DNA from: Brevibacterium sp. CS2
GTDB lineage: Bacteria > Actinomycetota > Actinomycetes > Actinomycetales > Brevibacteriaceae
Length of the DNA: 64,000 nucleotides
NCBI RefSeq assembly: GCF_005280295.1
Contig: NZ_CP040020.1
Location: 1,860,001 to 1,924,000, forward strand
Reading direction: 5' to 3'
How positions within the stretch are numbered: the first letter of the stretch is position 1; every line of letters starts with the position of its first letter. Below the pieces are notes generated by a model that was given only the letters and a program-made list of their open reading frames with translations, was not told the origin of the DNA and did no database searches. Shown here piece after piece: positions 57,081 to 63,923 of this stretch. Made by a program: the position numbers and the translations under genes.

Positions 57081-58184
57081 GTGGCTCTTACTATCGGAAT
57101 CGTCGGACTGCCCAACGTCGGCAAGTCCACCATGTTCAATGCCCTGACCAAGAACCAGGTGCTCGCGGCGAACTACCCGTTCGCGACCATCGAGCCGAAC
57201 ATCGGCGTGGTCGAACTGCCGGATCCCCGGTTGAACCGGCTCGCCGAGATCTTCGGCTCGGCGAAGATCCTGCCGGCGACGGTGAGCTTCGTCGACATCG
57301 CCGGGATCGTGCGCGGCGCCTCGGAGGGGGAGGGGCTCGGCAACCAGTTCCTCGCCAACATCCGCGAGGCCGACGCGATCTGCCAGGTGATCCGCGGGTT
57401 CTCCGACTCCGACGTGGTGCACGTCGACGGCAAGGTCAGCCCGGCCGACGACATCGACACGATCAACACCGAGCTCATCCTCGCCGACCTCCAGACGATC
57501 GAGAAGGCCACGCCGCGCATCGAGAAGGAGGTCAAGCAGAAGAAGACCGCGCCCGAGGTGCTCGCCGCGATGCAGGCCGCGCAGGCGATCCTCGAGGAGG
57601 GGCGGACGCTGTACCAGGCGATGCATACGGAGAAGTTCGACGTCGCTCCGTTGCGCGAGCTCCAGCTCATGACGACCAAGCCGTTCCTCTACGTGTTCAA
57701 CGTCGACGACGACGTGCTCGCCGACGAGGCCAAGAAGGACGAGATGCGCGCACTCGTGGCGCCGGTCGAGGCGATCTTCCTCGATGCGAAGTTCGAGTCC
57801 GAGCTCGCCGAGCTCGACGACGACGAGGCCGCGGAGATGCTCGAGATGAGCGAGCAGGACGAGGTGGGTCTCGACCAGCTGGCGCGCGTGGGCTTCTCCA
57901 CGCTCGGGCTGCAGACGTACCTCACCGCCGGTCCCAAGGAATCCCGCGCCTGGACGATCCCGCAGGGAGCGACCGCGCCCGAGGCGGCCGGCGTCATCCA
58001 CACCGACTTACAGAAGGGCTTCATCAAGGCCGAGATCGTGTCCTTCGCCGACCTCGATCAGCACGGCTCCATGGCCGATGCCCGCGCCGCCGGCCGCGTG
58101 CGCATGGAGGGCAAGGACTACGTCATGGTCGATGGTGACGTGGTCGAGTTCCGTAGCGGATTAACCTCTGGGGGTAGGAAGTGA
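57081..58184 (+). CDS. ychF: redox-regulated ribosome-associated ATPase YchF with altered C-terminus
   Basis: 367-residue Obg-like P-loop ATPase. GLPNVGKSTMFNAL (G1), VDIAGIVRGASEGEGLGNQFL (G3) and the coiled-coil insertion are normal, as is the TGS domain (TYLTAGPKESRAWTIPQGATAPEAAGVIHTDLQKGFIKAEIV). The protein binds ribosomes and acts in translation quality and stress response. The canonical end of YchF is ...DGDVVEFRFNV. Here it reads DGDVVEFRSGLTSGGRK, so the last three residues are replaced by an 11-residue tail encoded by a repeated element. A TTA codon occurs in the tail, rare in this genome. The stop overlaps GTG 58181. Confidence 0.95.
   Translation: MALTIGIVGLPNVGKSTMFNALTKNQVLAANYPFATIEPNIGVVELPDPRLNRLAEIFGSAKILPATVSFVDIAGIVRGASEGEGLGNQFLANIREADAICQVIRGFSDSDVVHVDGKVSPADDIDTINTELILADLQTIEKATPRIEKEVKQKKTAPEVLAAMQAAQAILEEGRTLYQAMHTEKFDVAPLRELQLMTTKPFLYVFNVDDDVLADEAKKDEMRALVAPVEAIFLDAKFESELAELDDDEAAEMLEMSEQDEVGLDQLARVGFSTLGLQTYLTAGPKESRAWTIPQGATAPEAAGVIHTDLQKGFIKAEIVSFADLDQHGSMADARAAGRVRMEGKDYVMVDGDVVEFRSGLTSGGRK
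58131..58184 (+). repeat. 54-base tail repeat, copy 1 (3' end of ychF)
   Basis: Encodes DGDVVEFRSGLTSGGRK and stop. The core GTAGCGGATTAACCTCTGGG is shared with copy 3 and nearly with copy 2. Its final GTGA is both the ychF stop and the start of the next mini-ORF. GGGGGTAGGAA may serve as the ribosome-binding site for reinitiation. Confidence 0.92.
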
Positions 58185-58273
58185 CAGAGTCACGCAACCT
58201 GTACGGCAGGGTCAGCGACTACAGCGACGGGGAGTATAGCCACATTTGGGCACGTGAGCTGGAAGGCCCCTGA
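58181..58273 (+). CDS. 30-codon mini-ORF between ychF and the DUF262 gene
   Basis: GTG 58181 overlaps the ychF stop (GTGA), and the TGA overlaps the ATG of the DUF262 gene (TGATG), so the frame bridges the two genes without a gap. The peptide is VTESRNLYGRVSDYSDGEY then SHIWARELEGP. I recognise no family. It may be a remnant of an earlier cassette gene, a small regulator, or only a translational bridge. Confidence 0.5.
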   Translation: MTESRNLYGRVSDYSDGEYSHIWARELEGP

Positions 58274-60120
58274 TGATCAAATCTGCCAACCAGTATCCGG
58301 TGCACACGCTGTTCAGTCACGAAGGTAACGTGCTCTACAGGATCCCGCCCTACCAGCGCGAGTACTCTTGGTATAAGTCCCACTGGGAAGACCTGTTCGA
58401 AGATCTCATCGAGGCCGACGGCGCGCACTTCCTGGGCACCATCATCACGCTCGACCAAACTACGGACACGCTCGAGGGCAACATCCTGCAGGTCATTGAT
58501 GGGCAGCAGCGACTGACGACACTCACTTTGTTGTTGGCCGCCGTCCATTCGGTGCTCAAGGAGCACCTCGACAATCTTGACGACGACACGCGGACGGATG
58601 TCATCAACCTCGGTCGGCAGTTGGTGCGGAAAGCAGACCAGCAGCCGAGGGTGACGCCGCAGAAGCAGGGCCACAACCTCGCCGACTTCCGCCAGGTGCT
58701 CGAGGAAGCCGGCCTGCCGGTGGAGGGAGAGCGGAAGCCGTACTTCCCTAGCCGCAGGATCGCCAAGTGCTACCGCTACTTCCGCTCCGCGATTCAGCAG
58801 CTTGCTGAGACTGAGGAGATCACACAGCCGGAGGCGGCCCTGCGGGTGCATGAGGCAGCCTTGCAGGCGGTGATCGTGAAGATTGAGGTGGCCAACCACG
58901 CCGACGCGTTCGTGCTGTTCGAGTCCCTGAACAATCGAGGGATGCCGCTCTCGCCGGTGGACCTGATCAAGAATCACCTTCTCGCCGAGTCAGAGAAGAA
59001 CAAGATCATGGACGTCGACGAGGCGTTCAAGCACTGGAACGACATGCTGACCAGCCTCGGTGACAGCTACTCCACCCATGAGCGCTTCCTCCGCCACTAC
59101 TACAACGCGTTCAAGTCTGAGTTGCCCGAAGTCTCAAACGCCTCGGTCGCCACGAAGTCCAACCTGATCAGGGTCTATGAGAAGATCCTGGAGCAGGGTC
59201 TCAAACGCGTCGTCGATTCGCTGGTGGCGGCGAGCAAGGTCTACGGTCGGATCAACTGCGTCGTTGAGCTTGATCAGCCGACTACCCTTGACCGGTCGTT
59301 CCAGCGCCTGATGCGCGCTCAGGGCGCGCCGTCCTACGTGCTCCTCATGTGGCTAATATCGAAGCAGTCCGATCTGGCTCTGACAGATGCACACATCGAG
59401 ACTGTCGTGGACCGCCTCACGAGCTTCTTTGTCCGACGCAACCTCACGGGATACCCGCAGACTTACGCACTGGCGAAGCTGTTTATGACAACCATCGACG
59501 CTGTGGGTGATGCCCGAGGTCTCGATGTGGTGGAGATCGTCGGAGAGAGGCTGAGCGCGGCCTCGGTGTCAGACGAGGAGTTTCGCACCCGCCTCCTGGG
59601 CCGCATCTACGAGGAGAACAGCGACGTTGCTCGGTTCGTCCTCGCGACACTGGCCGAGGACGCTATGACCAAGGAGACGCGTGTCGACCTGTGGCGACAG
59701 GAAAAGAACCGTTTCGTCTGGACGATCGAGCATATTCTCCCGCAGGGCGAGAACCTTCCGGCTGAGTGGCAGGAGATGCTCGGGGGCGAGGAGGTCGCTG
59801 CTCAGGTCCAGGAGGAGCACAAGCATCGGCTCGGCAACCTCACCATCACCGCGTATAACAGCAACCTCGGCAACAAGTCGTTCCCTGAGAAGCGCGACCG
59901 CCAAGACTCAAAGGGCAGGCGCATCGGTTATCGAAATGGACTGTCACTGAACGCTGATCTGGCCACGAAGGAGTCGTGGACCCCTGGCGACGTAGAGGCC
60001 CGCACTGAAGAACTGGCGGCGAGGGTAATAGAACGCTTCCCGCTGGCCATTCTCAAGCAAGGTGCCGATGGTGATGTGGTGGAGTTTCGTAGCGGTCTAA
60101 CCTCTGGGGGTAAGAAATGA
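58273..60120 (+). CDS. DUF262-DUF1524 (GmrSD-like) type IV restriction nuclease
   Basis: 615 residues. The N-terminal DUF262 (ParB/GmrS-like) domain has RIPPYQREYSW (about 24-34) and VIDGQQRLTTLTLL (about 75-87), the nucleotide-hydrolysis motif. The C-terminal DUF1524 HNH-type nuclease has WTIEHILPQ (near 485) and HRLGNLTITAYNSNLGNKSFPEKR (near 520). GmrSD enzymes cut phage DNA carrying modified bases. Both halves are fused here in a single chain. The protein ends ADGDVVEFRSGLTSGGKK, a tail shared with YchF and encoded by repeat copy 2. Composition is clearly AT-richer than core genes, suggesting transfer. The stop overlaps the TIR gene start (ATGA). Confidence 0.9.
   Translation: MIKSANQYPVHTLFSHEGNVLYRIPPYQREYSWYKSHWEDLFEDLIEADGAHFLGTIITLDQTTDTLEGNILQVIDGQQRLTTLTLLLAAVHSVLKEHLDNLDDDTRTDVINLGRQLVRKADQQPRVTPQKQGHNLADFRQVLEEAGLPVEGERKPYFPSRRIAKCYRYFRSAIQQLAETEEITQPEAALRVHEAALQAVIVKIEVANHADAFVLFESLNNRGMPLSPVDLIKNHLLAESEKNKIMDVDEAFKHWNDMLTSLGDSYSTHERFLRHYYNAFKSELPEVSNASVATKSNLIRVYEKILEQGLKRVVDSLVAASKVYGRINCVVELDQPTTLDRSFQRLMRAQGAPSYVLLMWLISKQSDLALTDAHIETVVDRLTSFFVRRNLTGYPQTYALAKLFMTTIDAVGDARGLDVVEIVGERLSAASVSDEEFRTRLLGRIYEENSDVARFVLATLAEDAMTKETRVDLWRQEKNRFVWTIEHILPQGENLPAEWQEMLGGEEVAAQVQEEHKHRLGNLTITAYNSNLGNKSFPEKRDRQDSKGRRIGYRNGLSLNADLATKESWTPGDVEARTEELAARVIERFPLAILKQGADGDVVEFRSGLTSGGKK
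60067..60120 (+). repeat. 54-base tail repeat, copy 2 (3' end of the DUF262 gene)
   Basis: Encodes DGDVVEFRSGLTSGGKK and stop. Compared with copy 1, seven of 18 codons differ: six synonymously, and one Arg to Lys. The final ATGA is the stop of the DUF262 gene and the start of the TIR gene. Confidence 0.92.
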
Positions 60121-61169
60121 GTTTAGGTGGGAACGTTCCTCGCGTATTCGTGTCGCACGCGAACGCAGATAAGAAATACGTTGACGAGTTTGTCGCCAGC
60201 TTGCTGATCCGTGGCGCGGGCCTTGACGTTAAAGAAATCTTCTACTCTTCAGAACCCGACACTGGCGTTCGTTCGGGCCAGACTCTCATGGGTGTCCTGC
60301 GTGATGAGGCTGGAACGTCGCCTCTCATCATCGCGCTAGTGACGCCCACCTACCAGACACGCCAAGTATGCGTAGCAGAGCTCGGCGCGGCTTGGGCGCG
60401 AAATGTGCTATTCCCGCTCATGGAACCCGGGATGAAGCGGTCAGAGCTAGAAGGTGTCTTACCAGGGCTTCTCATTTACTCAGCCGATGACGACGGTGCG
60501 CTCAACGATCTTGCGGACAGGATTAGAGAGCTCGGCCAGGACATCAACATGCGATCATGGGGCGTCGGCTTAGAGAAGTGGAAGTCTTTCCTGAGGAACA
60601 ATCCGAATGTAGTCCTAAAGCCTGCCCTGCCGACTGCCGATCAGATCAATCAGCTTGAAATGGAGCTTCAGAACGCCCGTACGGCTCTGGATGATTCGGA
60701 GACGGATCGGGCGGACCTGTTGGATAGAATCGAGCGCCTCAATCGGGCGAAAACGACTTCGGAAGTTTTAGAGGCGAATCTGCCATCCGCGGAGAAGGAG
60801 CGGTTCGAGGCATTGAGGACGGACGTCCGCTCTAAAGTTGGGAGCATGCCCAAAGCTGTGGTCGACGCACTTTGGCATGATATTTCGGGCCAGGCCATGC
60901 CCATGCCCAACGTGATGGATGACTACTTAGGTCACGATAGCGCCAGCGAGCAAGTTAAGGTCGGTCGCCTGATTTTTGACGAAGACACAGGCGAGATTTC
61001 TCCGGACCTAGACTATCCGGATGTCAGGAAAGCCTCGAATTCAATTGCGGCTTTAGCTGCTTTCCTTCATGATTCGGATCGATCCGAAGAGTTCACGCTC
61101 CATTTTGAGGGTCAGTTTGATGCGCCGATGAACCTCAGGAAGAAGGGGTGTTGGGATGCTCTCATCTGA
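60117..61169 (+). CDS. TIR-domain protein with coiled coil
   Basis: 350 residues. The N-terminal TIR domain (about 8-145) shows RVFVSHANADKKYVDEFVASLL, IFYSSEPDTGVRSGQTLMGVLRDE, LIIALVTPTYQTRQVCVAELGAAW (E88 is the candidate catalytic glutamate) and LLIYSADDDGALNDLADRI. A coiled coil follows (about 175-225: INQLEMELQNARTALDDSETDRADLLDRIERL). The C-terminal 120 residues (from RFEALRTDVRSKVGS) match no family I know and could sense infection. Bacterial TIR proteins often degrade NAD+ in abortive phage defence; this activity is inferred. The gene is distinctly AT-rich with TTA codons. GGGGGTAAG precedes ATG 60117, which overlaps the DUF262 stop. Confidence 0.86.
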   Translation: MSLGGNVPRVFVSHANADKKYVDEFVASLLIRGAGLDVKEIFYSSEPDTGVRSGQTLMGVLRDEAGTSPLIIALVTPTYQTRQVCVAELGAAWARNVLFPLMEPGMKRSELEGVLPGLLIYSADDDGALNDLADRIRELGQDINMRSWGVGLEKWKSFLRNNPNVVLKPALPTADQINQLEMELQNARTALDDSETDRADLLDRIERLNRAKTTSEVLEANLPSAEKERFEALRTDVRSKVGSMPKAVVDALWHDISGQAMPMPNVMDDYLGHDSASEQVKVGRLIFDEDTGEISPDLDYPDVRKASNSIAALAAFLHDSDRSEEFTLHFEGQFDAPMNLRKKGCWDALI

Positions 61170-61233
61170 TGAGGCGGGTCGGGGCCACGTGGTGGAGTTC
61201 CGTAGCGGATTAACCTCTGGGGGTCGGAAGTGA
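61156..61233 (+). CDS. 25-codon mini-ORF carrying the tail peptide
   Basis: ATG 61156 lies within the last codons of the TIR gene in another frame. The peptide is MLSSDEAGRGHVVEFRSGL then TSGGRK, so it ends in the same tail as YchF and the DUF262 protein. Its TGA overlaps GTG 61230 of mod (GTGA). The overlap at both ends would carry ribosomes from the TIR gene to mod. Confidence 0.5.
   Translation: MLSSDEAGRGHVVEFRSGLTSGGRK
61180..61233 (+). repeat. 54-base tail repeat, copy 3 (before mod)
   Basis: The first three codons differ from copies 1 and 2 (RGH for DGD). From codon 4 on it encodes VVEFRSGLTSGGRK and stop, with only two synonymous codon differences from copy 1. The final GTGA is the stop of the mini-ORF and the start of mod. 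Confidence 0.9.
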
Positions 61234-62156
61234 TCAGAGACGCTCATGAGGTCAACGCAGCCGCCACGCCTGCAGACTTCGAGCTGGCGCGCCTCCGCGC
61301 GGCCTTGCCAGAGTTCTTCGACAAGGACGGCGGCTTCATGCTCGACCGCCTTGAGGAGACGCTACGCGATGGCGACGTGAATCTGACCCGGGAGGGGTAT
61401 GAGCTCAAGTTCCTGGGCAAGTCGTACGCAAAGTACCTGACGTCGACCAAGACAGAGACCGTCGTAGTGCCCGACGTGGAGCACAACTCGGCAGACGCCA
61501 ACTCCGACTCACAGAACCTGTACATCGTCGGCGACAACCTCGACGCGCTGAAGCACCTCATCGGTTCTTACAGCTCGCGAGTGAAGGCCATCTACATCGA
61601 CCCTCCTTACAACACCGGCAAGGACGGCTTCGTCTACAACGACGACTTCGGTTTCTCGGCGGCCGACCTGGTCAAGAAGATCGGGCTGGACGAGGACGAG
61701 GCCCGGCGCGTCACGGACCTTCACGGCAAGTCTTCCCACTCCGCGTGGCTGACCTTCATGTACCCACGGCTCGAACTCGCCAAGGGGCTGCTCGCGGACG
61801 AGGGCGTCATCTTCGTCAGCGTCGACGACAACGAGCAGGCGAACGTCAGGCTCTTGTGCGACGAGGTCTTCGGCGAGGGGAACTGGCTGGGGACTCTCGT
61901 GTGGAAGAACGCGACGGACAACAACCCCTCGCAGATCGCGATCGAACATGAGTACGTGCTCGTCTACGCGAAGTCTCGAGACGAGTCGGCCCCGGTTTGG
62001 AGGTCCAGTGTCTCGGCCACGAAGGATCTGCTCGTTTCGGTCGGAGCGGAGCTCGCAGCGGAACACGCTGACCAAGCAGACCTGCAGAAGGCCTACACGG
62101 CGTGGTTCCGAGAGAATAAGTGGCAGCTCGGTCAGTTGGGACTGATGCACGTTTAA
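61230..62156 (+). pseudogene. type III DNA methyltransferase (Mod), 3'-truncated
   Basis: 308 codons from GTG 61230. The start is like type III Mod proteins (ELARLRAALPEFFDKDGGFMLDRLEETLRD). Then comes NLYIVGDNLDALKHLIGSY, the catalytic motif YIDPPYNTGKDGF (D124-Y127) and SHSAWLTFMYPRLELAKGLLADEGVIFVSVDDNEQANVR. In this beta-class order the SAM-binding FxGxG motif lies in the C-terminal part, which is absent. The frame ends at ...GQLGLMHV, TAA, at the boundary of an IS3-type element. Mod proteins are usually 550-700 residues. The cognate Res is present only as a C-terminal remnant at 52610, so the system should be dead. Confidence 0.88.
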
Positions 62157-63010
62157 GTGTCAGTTTGGGTTTCACGCTGCGAGGTTCGCAGCGGGTTTCA
62201 TGATCGCCTCGTACTCCACCGGCGTCAACCGGCCCAGGCGCGCTTGCCGACGCCGACGGTGATACGTCCGCTCAATCCAGGTCACGATTGCGATCCGCAA
62301 CTTCTCGCGGGTAGACCAGCGCCGGCGGTCGAGGACGTTTTTCTGCAAGAGCGCGAAGAACGATTCCATTGCCGCATTATCGCCCGCTGCACCCACGCGA
62401 CCCATCGATCCGGCCAGCCCGCGCCTGGTCAGAGCGGTGACATACTTCCGTGAACGAAATTGCGAGCCCCTGTCGCTGTGGACCACGCAACCGGTCACGT
62501 CCCCGCGCCGCACGGCGGCCATCTCCAGGGCATCCACAGCCAGACGGGCCTTCATCCGGCTGTCAATGGAATAGCCAACGATCCGGCCGGAGTACACATC
62601 CTTGATCGCACAGAGGTAGAGCTTGCCCTCGTCCGTCTTGTGCTCGGTGATGTCGGTCAGCCACAACTCGTTAGGACCAGCCGCGGTGAAGTTCCGTTCG
62701 ACCCGGTCGTCGTGGACGGGCGGACCCGGCTTCTTCCCGTTCTTCGCCCGAGCCTTGCCGAACACCGACCACCACTGATTTCTCGAGCAGATCCGCCAAG
62801 CGGTTCGGGTGCTCATGGCCTCACCGGATGTGCAGGCTTCATCGGCGAGGAACCTGTAACCGAACTCCGGATCATCGCGGTGGGCATCATAGAGAGCATT
62901 CGCCCGATAGGCCTCGACTAATTCGGCATCAAGGACCGGCCGTGTGAGCCAGCGATAGTACGGCTGGCGGGAGAGCTTCAGAACCCGGCACGACACCGCA
63001 ACGGGAGGGA
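62157..63010 (-). mobile_element. IS3-family element remnant (IS copy A), 5'-truncated
   Basis: Begins next to the mod break, near TGTCAGTTTGGGTTTCACGC (about 62158-62177), a likely terminal repeat. It contains an orfB lacking its first 15 or so codons and no orfA. Its 5' side stops where the second IS begins. Borders are approximate. Confidence 0.72.
62172..62996 (-). CDS. IS3-family transposase OrfB, N-terminally truncated
   Basis: 274 codons from an internal GTG 62996 (MSCRVLKLSRQPYYRWL). The open frame continues a few codons farther as PPVAV before meeting the other element. The DDE catalytic residues are in ELWLTDITEHK, VVHSDRGSQFRSRK and GDNAAMESFFALLQKNV. The C-terminus is the usual RLGRLTPVEYEAIM. 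Compared with the neighbouring copy, about 15 N-terminal residues and the whole orfA frameshift partner are missing, so it probably cannot transpose by itself. Confidence 0.86.
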   Translation of the reverse strand: MSCRVLKLSRQPYYRWLTRPVLDAELVEAYRANALYDAHRDDPEFGYRFLADEACTSGEAMSTRTAWRICSRNQWWSVFGKARAKNGKKPGPPVHDDRVERNFTAAGPNELWLTDITEHKTDEGKLYLCAIKDVYSGRIVGYSIDSRMKARLAVDALEMAAVRRGDVTGCVVHSDRGSQFRSRKYVTALTRRGLAGSMGRVGAAGDNAAMESFFALLQKNVLDRRRWSTREKLRIAIVTWIERTYHRRRRQARLGRLTPVEYEAIMKPAANLAA

Positions 63011-63038
63011 CTGCTGACGGTTTAGTTGACTCCGGGGT

Positions 63039-63923
63039 TTATGCCGCCAGAGTGACGGCCTTGTGGTGAACAAGCTCGTATTCAACCGGAGTCAGTTTAC
63101 CCAAACGCCGTTGCCGACGCTTCCGGTGGTAGGTCCGCTCGACCCAGTGGACGATCGATGTCCGCAACCTCGCTCGCGTGTCCCAACGGCCCCGGTCGAG
63201 GACGTTCTTCTGCAACACAGCGAAGAACGATTCCATCGCCGCATTATCACCAGCAGCGCCGACCCGACCCATCGATCCGACTAGCCCGTAACGCCGTAGA
63301 ACCTGCTGGAACTTACGAGAGCGAAATTGCGACCCGCGATCCGAGTGAACGACACACCCTGCCACGGCTCGCGGTCCGCCACGACGAGCCACAGCGTCAT
63401 CAATCGCCGCCACAGCCAGACGAGATTTCATCCTCGAATCGATGGCATAACCGACGATTCTGTTGCTGAACACATCCTTGACCGCGCACATATACAGCTT
63501 GCCCTCACTGGTGTGATGCTCGGTGATATCGGTCAGCCACAACTCGTTGACTGCCTTTGCTGTGAAGTCGCGTTCGACGAGGTCATCACACACTGGCGGG
63601 CCGGGCTTCTTACCGTGCTTCCGGGCTCGTTTGATCGTGTGGGAGAACAGCTCCTGCTGCGAGCACAGCCGCCACACACGACGTTCAGAGGCGCTGTATC
63701 CGCACGCCTGGAGCTCATCAGCGATGAACCGGTGCCCGAACTCAGGATCGTCCGTATGAACGTCGTAGGCGGCATTGATCAAGTGCGCCTCCTCGAGTTC
63801 CCGGTCAGAGACAGGTTTCGCGCACCACTTGTAGAAACCCTGCTTGGTAAAGCCGAGTACCCGGCAGGCCACTGCCACCGGCACCCCGGCGGCAGCAAGG
63901 TCGAGGACCAGCGGGTACATCAT
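63039..63923 (-). CDS. IS3-family transposase OrfB
   Basis: 294 residues, full length. The N-terminus MMYPLVLDLAAAGVPVAVACRVLG is followed by an HTH_21 region (AAYDVHTDDPEFGHRFIADEL) and the rve integrase core. D, D and E lie in ELWLTDITEHH, VVHSDRGSQFRSRK and NAAMESFFAVLQKNVLDRG. The C-terminus is RLGKLTPVEYELVHH. ATG 63923 overlaps the orfA stop (ATGA over CCAAAATGATG). In this family OrfB is normally made as an OrfAB fusion by frameshifting near such an A-run. Confidence 0.92.
   Translation of the reverse strand: MMYPLVLDLAAAGVPVAVACRVLGFTKQGFYKWCAKPVSDRELEEAHLINAAYDVHTDDPEFGHRFIADELQACGYSASERRVWRLCSQQELFSHTIKRARKHGKKPGPPVCDDLVERDFTAKAVNELWLTDITEHHTSEGKLYMCAVKDVFSNRIVGYAIDSRMKSRLAVAAIDDAVARRGGPRAVAGCVVHSDRGSQFRSRKFQQVLRRYGLVGSMGRVGAAGDNAAMESFFAVLQKNVLDRGRWDTRARLRTSIVHWVERTYHRKRRQRRLGKLTPVEYELVHHKAVTLAA

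Noticed and set aside
58131..61233. The three 54-base repeats as a CRISPR-like array
   Set aside because: The spacings are 1.1-1.9 kb and contain genes, and the copies are coding.
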